Source: Gammaproteobacteria bacterium
GTDB lineage: Bacteria > Pseudomonadota > Gammaproteobacteria > Pseudomonadales > Azotimanducaceae
Direction of reading: 5' to 3'
Assembly: GCA_026707045.1 (NCBI GenBank)
Contig: JAPOXO010000087.1
Coordinates: 1-64,000 of the forward strand
DNA: 64,000 bases
Shown: piece by piece, positions 57,901 through 64,000 of the stretch
Layout of the letters: the number at the start of each line of letters is the position of its first letter
Position numbering within the stretch: position 1 is the first letter of the stretch
Notes under the pieces: generated by a model
The model's input: only the letters and a program-made list of their open reading frames with translations
Database searches by the model: none
Told to the model about the DNA's origin: nothing
Made by a program: the position numbers and the translations under genes

Positions 57901-59529
57901 TTCGCGAATGGAATCGATTGCGGGATTTGTGACCTGAGCGAACAGTTGCTTGAAATAGTCGTAGAGCATTCGTGGACTGTCAGACATCACAGCCAGTGCC
58001 GCATCGTTTCCCATAGAACTCAATGGATCTCGTTGTTCACGTACCAGCGGCAATAGCATGAATTGCATCGTCTCTGTGGTGTAGCCGAATGCTTGCATAC
58101 GTGGTAACAAAGAGCTCTTATTCAGGTGTGGAACGATTTCAGGAATGACCAGTTCTTCTAGGTTAATGCGTTGTCGCTCTAGCCACCTCCCCCAGGGTTG
58201 CTCTTGTGCCCAGAGCTTTTTGACCTCTGTATCAGGAATCATTCGCCCCTGTTCGAAATCGATGAGAAACATCTTTCCTGGTTGGAGGCGACCTTTCTCG
58301 ACAACCTGTTCCGGTGGGATATCTAGCACGCCAACCTCGGATGCCATGACACAACGATCGTCATCGGTTATGTAATACCTTGAGGGTCGCAATCCGTTAC
58401 GATCCAAAACTGCACCGATGTAATTTCCATCCGTAAACGCGATAGATGCGGGTCCGTCCCAAGGCTCCATCAAACAAGAAAAATACTCGTAGAACTCACG
58501 CTTCTCGCGTGGCATCTCTTCTTGTTGCTGCCAGGCTTCAGGAATCATCATCAGCACAGATGCCTGCAATGTTCTGCCCGTCATGAGAAGGAATTCAAGC
58601 ACGTTGTCGAATGTTCCCGAATCCGAACAATCGGGCTCTACAACAGGGAAGAGATCCTTAAGGTCGTCACCAAAAAGCGCGGATTGGGCTTGACCTTCTC
58701 TTGCGTTCATCCAGTTCTTATTGCCCAGCAATGTATTAATCTCCCCGTTGTGCGACATGAATCGATTGGGCTGGGCACGATCCCAGGAAGGGAAGGTGTT
58801 TGTCGAAAACCGAGAATGCACCATCGCCAAATGCGATGTGAAGTCCTGATTCTGGAGATCCTCATAGAAGGGAAATAGTTGGGTTGGAGTCAGCATGCCC
58901 TTGTACACGATTACTTTCGTAGACAGGCTGCAGACATAGAAAAGAATCCTTTGAGACAAGTTAGCGTCGCTGCGTATTCTTCGAGAGACGATCTTTCTCG
59001 TACGGTAAAGAGCTCGCTCAAGACCGTCTTTTTCCATCTGTTCATTCGCAACGACAAAAGCCTGTTCTATAAAGGGCATTGACTCGCGAGCAGCCCCGCC
59101 GATATTGGCAGTCTTGGGATGGATTGGCACTTTGCGCCAGGAGAGAATTCGGAGCCCACAGTATGCGGCGGATTCTTCAAAGGCCCTGCGACAAGTTTCC
59201 CGTTCGGACAGGAGCTGGGGAAAAAATATATTTCCAACTCCGTACTGACCGAGTTCGGGAAGATTGCAGTCTAGCTCGTTGCAACAAATTGATCTAAATA
59301 ATCGGTCAGGTATCGTGGTCATAATGCCAGCACCGTCTCCGGTGCTCTTCTCGAACCCCAAGCCACCACGATGCTTCATTGAGCAGTTCATGTGATTGGC
59401 ATCATCGATTATTGAACGGCTTTTGATTCCCCTGATGTTGCAAACGAATCCCACGCCGCACGACTCGCGGTCCTGACTTGGGTCGTAGAGTCCTCTTTTC
59501 GTTGGATTACCAACATAGTGCGAGTTCAT
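54946..59529 (-). CDS. gltB: glutamate synthase large subunit
   Basis: 1527 residues. Makes two glutamates from glutamine and 2-oxoglutarate. The N-terminal nucleophile Cys is in ESCGVGFVCN (~23-32), after a short propeptide. The FMN/synthase domain has GEGGEDSRRYRIGPNG and a GGTGASPLTSIKHAG segment; 3Fe-4S ligands are CIMMRKCHLNTCPVG. The C-terminal beta-helix is complete. Together with gltD this is the ammonia assimilation enzyme. Confidence 0.97.
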   Translation of the reverse strand: MNSHYVGNPTKRGLYDPSQDRESCGVGFVCNIRGIKSRSIIDDANHMNCSMKHRGGLGFEKSTGDGAGIMTTIPDRLFRSICCNELDCNLPELGQYGVGNIFFPQLLSERETCRRAFEESAAYCGLRILSWRKVPIHPKTANIGGAARESMPFIEQAFVVANEQMEKDGLERALYRTRKIVSRRIRSDANLSQRILFYVCSLSTKVIVYKGMLTPTQLFPFYEDLQNQDFTSHLAMVHSRFSTNTFPSWDRAQPNRFMSHNGEINTLLGNKNWMNAREGQAQSALFGDDLKDLFPVVEPDCSDSGTFDNVLEFLLMTGRTLQASVLMMIPEAWQQQEEMPREKREFYEYFSCLMEPWDGPASIAFTDGNYIGAVLDRNGLRPSRYYITDDDRCVMASEVGVLDIPPEQVVEKGRLQPGKMFLIDFEQGRMIPDTEVKKLWAQEQPWGRWLERQRINLEELVIPEIVPHLNKSSLLPRMQAFGYTTETMQFMLLPLVREQRDPLSSMGNDAALAVMSDSPRMLYDYFKQLFAQVTNPAIDSIREEVVMALECYVGPERNILEEIEENAHRLRIPHPILSNEEYSAIATMNHRGWRTRVIDMTFESDSGSEGLTRELDRMCREASEAIAQGFRMIALTDRSIRAERTPVSALLAVGTVHHHLVNNHDRTKLGIVVETGEAREVHHHCLLIGYGADAINPYLAYEALWDARRNGYLEDTTHIENDLDVVKAYKKGVEKGILKVMAKMGISTLQSYKGAQIFEAVGIATEVIETAFAGTASRVEGVGFEVLAIEMQRRHSLGFPKRQVTQPPVLPNPGDIHWRVGGDRHMWDPESIADLQQAVRQNDFDSYRQFANHSNERNTRESNLRGLLDFNRGVQGPALSFDEVEPEKEIVKRFATGAMSFGSISAEAHESLAIAMNRIGGKSNTGEGGEDSRRYRIGPNGDSSRSAIKQVASGRFGVTINYLTNADELQIKIVQGAKPGEGGELPGDKVDEFIAQIRNSTPGVGLISPPPHHDIYSIEDIAQLIHDLKNANPSARISVKLGSEIGVGAVAAGVTKARSDHLVIAGDTGGTGASPLTSIKHAGLPWEIGLAEAHQTLVTNNLRSRVVVQVDGQLKTGRDVVIATCLGAEEYGFSTAPLIAMGCIMMRKCHLNTCPVGIATQDAELRQRFAGLPDHVINYFFMVARDVREILADLGFRSVNELVGRVDVLRERPESHHWKAHTLSLKLILTPPVEPRQFLGAFRRHSQDHGLDTALDHKLIELARPALEKGERVRANLPISNSNRVIGGMLSHQVIRQVGPSMLPEDTIHFKFEGSAGQSFGAWLAKGITLEVEGDANDYVGKGLSGGRIVVYPPQSAKFIPEEQVVVGNVVLYGATSGEAFFRGRAAERFCVRNSGASSVIEGVGDHGCEYMTGGRVVVLGETGTNFAAGMSGGIAYVWDPNSELEHKCNLDLVELESLSDPADISELKSLIERHEEYTRSTVASRLLATWSSSKKHFVKVMPTDYKRILERESEKEEELILSSAEI

Positions 59530-59762
59530 TTTGGACCAGGGCGTGAGATGGGATTGAGCTGTTATTGGTGCGCCAAGGCGCGAGAATTTCGACGAAAACG
59601 CTTCGCCGGCACAATCTCATAGCTTAGCAAACCTCACTTTAGCGAACTATTGGACGAGATTGCCAAGTCTCGAATTTGATCGAGTTGACGGATTTGAGGA
59701 TAACGAGATCCTTCTGGAGACTAGACTTGCTTTCGCTCCAGTCAAAAACCGAAACCAAAAGA

Positions 59763-60401
59763 CTAGACGCTAAGTCCGCAAAGTCCCAAAAACGATCTTC
59801 TTTGATCTATCGACATGGCAGAGAAGTCTGGAACGCCCATATCGGTTGTCGGCAGGTCGGCAAATTCTGGAGAAGGGGTTTGTAGACGAGCAGCAATATT
59901 GTGGAGGCCCCCGCCTTCTTCAGATCCTCGGCTCAACGCCGCCGCGATCTCCTTGGGCCAAACCGCCGGCCTATTTCCACGCTTGAGACCCAAGGGATTA
60001 GGGGTTCCAACGTATTCTGCTATCTGACGAAACATTGCCTGCTCATGCTCGGAGCGACGTCGTTGTCCTTCACGGCCATACAACGACTTCGACTGGTTGC
60101 AAATAGTTGCCCACTGAATTTCAACATGAAAGCCTGGAAGCGAAAGACACTCCTCGCTTAATCCATCGCCGCTTGAAACAGATCCATCTCTGACCATGAT
60201 GAAGTAAGCGGAAAGTTGCCTTCCGTCCTCGAGCAAACGACTCGGCGGCAGCGTGTAGTTCTCTGTAAATCCCCATTCCAAATGCGAAGGAAGATTTGCT
60301 TCCCTCAAAAGCCGGGCTCCGTATTCCGCGACAGTCTCACACCAAATCCTGGATCCAAATTCTCCAATGGGCGTAAGATCCTCTACGTTGACGCTCGACA
60401 T
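59763..60401 (-). CDS. hypothetical protein, 212 residues
   Basis: Not recognised. ATG 60401 has AGGA seven bases ahead, which supports it as a real gene. The protein is polar with no signal or membrane segment. Features are a WCETVAEYGARLLREA helix, a PGFHVEIQWATICNQSKS strand and GGGLHNIAARLQTP. Lies between gltB and a lipoprotein gene on the same strand. Confidence 0.65.
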   Translation of the reverse strand: MSSVNVEDLTPIGEFGSRIWCETVAEYGARLLREANLPSHLEWGFTENYTLPPSRLLEDGRQLSAYFIMVRDGSVSSGDGLSEECLSLPGFHVEIQWATICNQSKSLYGREGQRRRSEHEQAMFRQIAEYVGTPNPLGLKRGNRPAVWPKEIAAALSRGSEEGGGLHNIAARLQTPSPEFADLPTTDMGVPDFSAMSIDQRRSFLGLCGLSV

Positions 60402-60463
60402 ACCACTTTCCTCGAAATTCTTCGGTAATTCAGTTTATTCATCGTCATGGAGGCTGCGTTTTT

Positions 60464-61267
60464 TTACTGTGCGTCCAGCATTTTGAGCCTAAAGTGACTT
60501 GGATACTCCCTCAGTGCCATTTCCAAAGTTAATTCGGCCTCGTCATTGAGACCAGAGTTCCTTAGATGTATCACCTTAAGAGCAAAGACTTCGGCACGGC
60601 CCCATGTTGGAGGGTGACTTAAGATCGAACTTTTCTGACCCTCGGGATCGGTTGCGAGTGCAACAGCGATGATTTCGTCGGGATTTGACGCACGACCAAA
60701 ACCTGGCACGTGGATTACCACGTCCATTACGGCCGCCAATTGGACTCTGAGACTGCTTTGGTCAAGACTCAATGCAGTGTCAAGAGTTTCCCTCATGCTC
60801 ATCAGCAACTCGAATGTATCGTCAGGAGTTAGTGGGATCTTTGACTTGACCAAGATTGCGTTCAGTGCTTGTGCTTCCGCATGGCTCCCATCGGTGCTGT
60901 TGAGTTGCTCGAGCGCATGATTTAGCAGCCGCAGGCTTTGATCGGGATCACCAAAATGCTCTTCGAGTCTTGCAAGATTGAAATCGAGAAAGGAGAGCCA
61001 ATAGTCGAATTCAGCTAGTTTGGTCGGGGCGATGTCCCATTCAAGCATCTCTCGTTTGAGTGCGTATGCCCTTGAAGTGTCTCCATTCTCGTAGGAACCA
61101 TCCGTTGTTTCGAGTATGCGCCTCTCCGCCTCCTGGAGAGGATCTGTTGGTGATGCGTCGACATCGTCTAATGTGTCGATGGGTGCGCACCCAACGATAG
61201 TCAGAGCGACTACAGCAAGTGCACATGGTTTGAAGATCCCTCTCCAATCCTTTGTGGCCGCGTCCAT
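60464..61267 (-). CDS. helical-repeat lipoprotein of unknown function
   Basis: 267 residues. Signal with lipobox IVGC near residue 27. The rest is alpha-helical and could form TPR-like repeats (EFDYWLSFLDFNLARLEE, DPDQSLRLLNHALEQL, GLNDEAELTLEMALREYP). Such lipoproteins often scaffold envelope complexes. No specific family recognised. Confidence 0.75.
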   Translation of the reverse strand: MDAATKDWRGIFKPCALAVVALTIVGCAPIDTLDDVDASPTDPLQEAERRILETTDGSYENGDTSRAYALKREMLEWDIAPTKLAEFDYWLSFLDFNLARLEEHFGDPDQSLRLLNHALEQLNSTDGSHAEAQALNAILVKSKIPLTPDDTFELLMSMRETLDTALSLDQSSLRVQLAAVMDVVIHVPGFGRASNPDEIIAVALATDPEGQKSSILSHPPTWGRAEVFALKVIHLRNSGLNDEAELTLEMALREYPSHFRLKMLDAQ

Positions 61268-61389
61268 GAGTACGGTTTACGAGTTCACGTTACCAAGTAT
61301 GCTAGTACGAAAAATGACGACCGTAAACAGTTTTCGAACAACATTCCAAAGTTCGGACTGGATTTCTAGCAAATTCGACTGATAGCAAA

Positions 61390-61815
61390 ATGCGACCAGA
61401 AGAGCGTTCACAGGTACCCATTGTGGTTCATACGATTGTTCGAAACGTCGAGAAATTCATGCTTTTGTTGGAAAGACAAAACACCGGTTTTATGGATGGT
61501 TTTTTGGTGCCACCTGGTGGACACGTAGAACGAGGTGAATCCATCTCGCTCGCAGCCCAACGAGAGGTCGAAGAGGAATGCAATATAACGCTAAAGGAAC
61601 TCCATCCGGTTTTGGTAATGCCATTCGAAGGAGGAATCGACTTCATTTTTGAATCTTCTAGGTGGATGGGGGAACCCAATATTGGCGAACCGTCGAAATT
61701 CTCGAGTGTTGGGTGGTTCGATCCTTGCTCACTTCCCGACAACGTAGCTCCATTTGTTCGGAAAGCAGTCGAGCTGATTGAGTGCGGTACTTGGTATCAC
61801 GAATATCGAGAGTAG
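61390..61815 (+). CDS. Nudix hydrolase, MutT-like
   Basis: 141 residues. The Nudix box is GGHVERGESISLAAQREVEE, matching GX5EX7REUXEE. It should hydrolyse a nucleoside diphosphate derivative, but the substrate is not given by sequence. No strong ribosome site at ATG 61390. Followed by mdh. Confidence 0.9.
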   Translation: MRPEERSQVPIVVHTIVRNVEKFMLLLERQNTGFMDGFLVPPGGHVERGESISLAAQREVEEECNITLKELHPVLVMPFEGGIDFIFESSRWMGEPNIGEPSKFSSVGWFDPCSLPDNVAPFVRKAVELIECGTWYHEYRE

Positions 61816-61875
61816 CACCAAAATTAAAATTGTGATTTAAACAGTCACGGACAAGGAATGAAGGGTTAACTAGCT

Positions 61876-62847
61876 ATGGATCAACCTCTAAGAGTTGCTG
61901 TCACTGGAGCTGCGGGGCAAATCGGTTATCAATTGGTCTTTCGTATTGCTGCGGGCGAAATGTTGGGACGCGAACGGTCTCTTCAACTCAATTTGCTTGA
62001 GATTCCTCCAGCAATGGATGCTTTGAACGGTGTTGTAATGGAACTTGACGATTGCGCGTTTCCGCTTGTCAAGGGAATTGTCCCGACTGACTCGCCTGAA
62101 ACGGCATTTGCCAACGTGGACATTGCGATTTTAGTTGGTTCACGCCCCCGGTCACCCGGAATGGAACGCCGTGACTTGCTCGAAGCGAATGGTGAAATCT
62201 TCACCATTCAAGGCAAAGCACTGAATGATTGTGCAGCGAGAGATGTCAAGGTGCTCGTCGTCGGAAATCCTGCAAACACGAACTGTCTGATTGCGCTACG
62301 CAGCGCACCTGATCTCAGCCCAACTCAATTCTGCGCTATGACACGGTTAGATCACAACCGTGCCTTGGCCCAGTTGGCTCACAAGACTGCATGCCACGTG
62401 AGCGAAATAAAGGGACTTGCAGTGTGGGGCAATCACTCTCCGACAATGTTCCCGGAGCTAGGATCTACTACAGTTGCCGGCAAGTCAGCATTGAGTCTGG
62501 TAGACATGGACTGGTACGGTAACGAGTTTATTCCAGCAGTTCAGCAGCGGGGTGCCGCAATACTTCAAGCACGGGGATTTTCAAGTGCGGCTTCGGCTGC
62601 CAATGCAGCTATCGAACAGGTTCGAGACTGGCATCTTGGAACAGAGTTAGTTACTAGTATGGGTGTCTACAGCACGGGAAACTACGGAATCAGTGAGGAG
62701 ATAGTCTTCTCGTATCCGGTGACCTGCGATGCTGATGGAGTCCACATCGTTGAGAATCGAGTTCTGGATCAGTTTAGTCGGGAGAAAATCGCAATTACCG
62801 AGCAAGAGCTTGTCGACGAGAGAGATGCCATAAAGCACCTAATCTAA
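61876..62847 (+). CDS. mdh: malate dehydrogenase (NAD-dependent)
   Basis: 323 residues. NAD-binding loop [29 protein letters not shown] and the catalytic His in [11 protein letters not shown]. This is the cytosolic-like subtype also found in Actinobacteria and Thermus rather than the E. coli mdh type. Upstream AAGG then AAGGG. Confidence 0.96.
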   Translation: MDQPLRVAVTGAAGQIGYQLVFRIAAGEMLGRERSLQLNLLEIPPAMDALNGVVMELDDCAFPLVKGIVPTDSPETAFANVDIAILVGSRPRSPGMERRDLLEANGEIFTIQGKALNDCAARDVKVLVVGNPANTNCLIALRSAPDLSPTQFCAMTRLDHNRALAQLAHKTACHVSEIKGLAVWGNHSPTMFPELGSTTVAGKSALSLVDMDWYGNEFIPAVQQRGAAILQARGFSSAASAANAAIEQVRDWHLGTELVTSMGVYSTGNYGISEEIVFSYPVTCDADGVHIVENRVLDQFSREKIAITEQELVDERDAIKHLI

Positions 62848-63033
62848 CAAGCTAACGTGCCATGGCAATTCAGTCTCACTGATAGTCTCGCTTTGGTTTT
62901 GGAAACGACGATTGCGCAAAAGATTTGCGATAAGTCTGAGATTGCGACCGAATGGGTAGACTAGAGCACCCATGGAATGCGTGGTTGTAAAATTTGCGAT
63001 TGGCACGGTTTATTTCCCTGGAGTAGGTTTGTA

Positions 63034-63339
63034 ATGGCTATTTTGTCGACCGGACAACGGCTCAAGAGTGGCGTATGTACAACTGAAATAATGGTGATTA
63101 CAGCGCCACAAGAAGACTTGGACCTAACGTGCGGCGGAGCACCTATGACTTCTAATGGCGACGAATCGAATGTAAGTCTCGATCCAGCCTTTGCTGAGGG
63201 CACCACAATTGGGAAGAGATATGTTAATGCCGACGGAAAGCTGGAGATCCTGTGCGTCAAACCTGGTCAGGGAACTCTGGCGATTTCAGGTGACAGACTG
63301 AAGCTCAAAGATTCCAAGAAACTACCCAAGACCGACTAA
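63034..63339 (+). CDS. small conserved protein next to an acyl-CoA synthetase
   Basis: 101 residues from ATG 63034, with GGAG/AGG upstream; a longer frame starts at 62977. The pattern MAILSTGQRLKSGVC, DLTCGGAPM, DPAFAEGTTIGKRYVN and LKDSKKLPKTD matches a small family I recall beside FadD-type acyl-CoA synthetases, as here. Two conserved-looking Cys pairs (VCTTE, LTCGG, ILCVK) could bind metal. Function unknown. Confidence 0.65.
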   Translation: MAILSTGQRLKSGVCTTEIMVITAPQEDLDLTCGGAPMTSNGDESNVSLDPAFAEGTTIGKRYVNADGKLEILCVKPGQGTLAISGDRLKLKDSKKLPKTD

Positions 63340-63408
63340 CAGAGAACATCGAGAGCTAGACAATAGCCCAGCTTTGCTCACGTCACCTTTACGCCGAGTC
63401 AGCCTTCC

Positions 63409-64000
63409 GTGAACATCATGATGCTGCTGGAAATGGCATCTTCAGCATTTCCGAGCCGCAGGGCCTTTTACGATCCGGCTGCTGATAAATCGATCTCTTA
63501 CGAGGAGCTTCTTCATGCGGCTCGCATAAAGTCCCAAGTCTTAAGAGAATCGGGCACACAAAGATGTGTGCTACTCGACACAACAAACCTCGGCATTCCT
63601 ATTGCACTCTTTAGTAGTGCGTGGGCGGGGATTCCTTATGTACCAATCAACTATAGATTGACTTTGGACGAAATCGATGCATTGCTCGAAAGGGTACAAC
63701 CCGCTTACCTCATAACGGATCGAGATCGTGAACCCCGATACCGAGGAAGGTCCGGATTGCACGTTGCAACCCGAGAGGAATTTCGAGACGCGGGTCCCAT
63801 TAATTCAGCTGACGACTTTCATTGGTCTATGGAACCAGATGAGATAGCAGTCTTGCTGTTTACAAGTGGAACTACAGGAATACCGAAAGCGGCGTTAATG
63901 CGCCAGCGCCACCTTTGTTCATACATACTTGGTTCAGTAGAGTTTATGTCTGCTACCGAAGACGAAGCGACCTTGGTATCGGTTCCTCCATATCACATTG
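63409..64000 (+). CDS. acyl-CoA synthetase (AMP-binding enzyme), 3' truncated
   Basis: About 197 residues visible; the frame is open at the window edge. It begins at GTG 63409 (MNIMMLLEMAS...) or ATG 63418. The adenylation P-loop is LLFTSGTTGIPKA (~147-159). Belongs to the fatty-acid/aromatic-acid CoA ligase family; substrate unknown. Follows the small conserved gene by 69 bases on the same strand, which suggests a shared pathway. Confidence 0.9.
   Translation, partial: MNIMMLLEMASSAFPSRRAFYDPAADKSISYEELLHAARIKSQVLRESGTQRCVLLDTTNLGIPIALFSSAWAGIPYVPINYRLTLDEIDALLERVQPAYLITDRDREPRYRGRSGLHVATREEFRDAGPINSADDFHWSMEPDEIAVLLFTSGTTGIPKAALMRQRHLCSYILGSVEFMSATEDEATLVSVPPYHI

Noticed and set aside
62860-62875. 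TGCCATGGCA palindrome after mdh as a terminator
   Set aside because: Perfect 10-base palindrome, but it leaves no loop and has no T-run, so it is unlikely to terminate transcription.
1-64000. CRISPR arrays, insertion sequences, tRNA or rRNA genes, direct-repeat families
   Set aside because: Looked for in the gaps; none recognised by eye. A tRNA or covariance-model scan was not possible.

Overview
The window looks like a chromosomal piece of a gammaproteobacterium, probably an uncultured or environmental lineage (the lineage is inference). The evidence is a set of gammaproteobacterial neighbourhoods: gpmI-envC, secB-trmL, tatABC, ubiE-ubiJ-ubiB, ftsN-like-hslV-hslU, aroK-aroB divergent from mrcA, mutY-yggX, priA and gltBD. 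Base composition is close to balanced, and TTG or GTG starts are common. No tRNA, rRNA, CRISPR array or insertion sequence was recognised.

Region 1 (1-9.2 kb) is the standout: a ribosomally synthesised peptide (RiPP) cluster. In order it holds an NHLP-type peptide ABC exporter cut by the left edge; a terpene-cyclase-like alpha/alpha-barrel protein with its own copy of the NHLP leader peptide at its N-terminus; an AlkB-like membrane di-iron oxygenase fused to a GlnE-like adenylyltransferase domain with a degenerate active site; a fused cyclodehydratase (docking domain plus YcaO); an unrecognised 372-residue protein; and, convergently, an 83-residue precursor with an NHLP leader and a tiny Cys-Cys-Cys-Trp end. 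The simplest reading is that the YcaO enzyme cyclises the cysteines to azolines, other enzymes tailor the product and the ABC protein exports it. I do not know a described product of this combination.

Region 2 (9.2-18.5 kb) carries accessory metabolism: an aldehyde dehydrogenase, a decayed coiled-coil gene, a DUF1080 protein, a methyltransferase, a small membrane protein, a MOSC protein, an alpha/beta hydrolase, yggX-mutY, an ATP-grasp protein and a conserved unknown.

Region 3 (18.7-41.3 kb) is core housekeeping: envC, gpmI, a membrane rhodanese, secB, trmL, tusA with a PP-loop tRNA-thiolation-like enzyme, dtd, tatABC, a sigma-region-4-like DNA-binding protein, ubiquinone genes, hslUV, shikimate genes, mrcA, an AIM24 protein, an M48 protease with LysM, and ribosomal protein L31.

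Region 4 (41.4-48.2 kb) is a complete histidine utilisation locus (hutF-hutU-hutH-hutG with divergent hutI), using the deiminase/deformylase branch. Histidine becomes glutamate, ammonia and formate. No hutC repressor is visible.

Region 5 (48.7-64 kb) holds priA, an enolase-superfamily dehydratase, two unrelated lipoproteins, gltD-gltB, an unknown protein, a Nudix hydrolase, mdh, and a small conserved protein in front of an acyl-CoA synthetase cut by the right edge.
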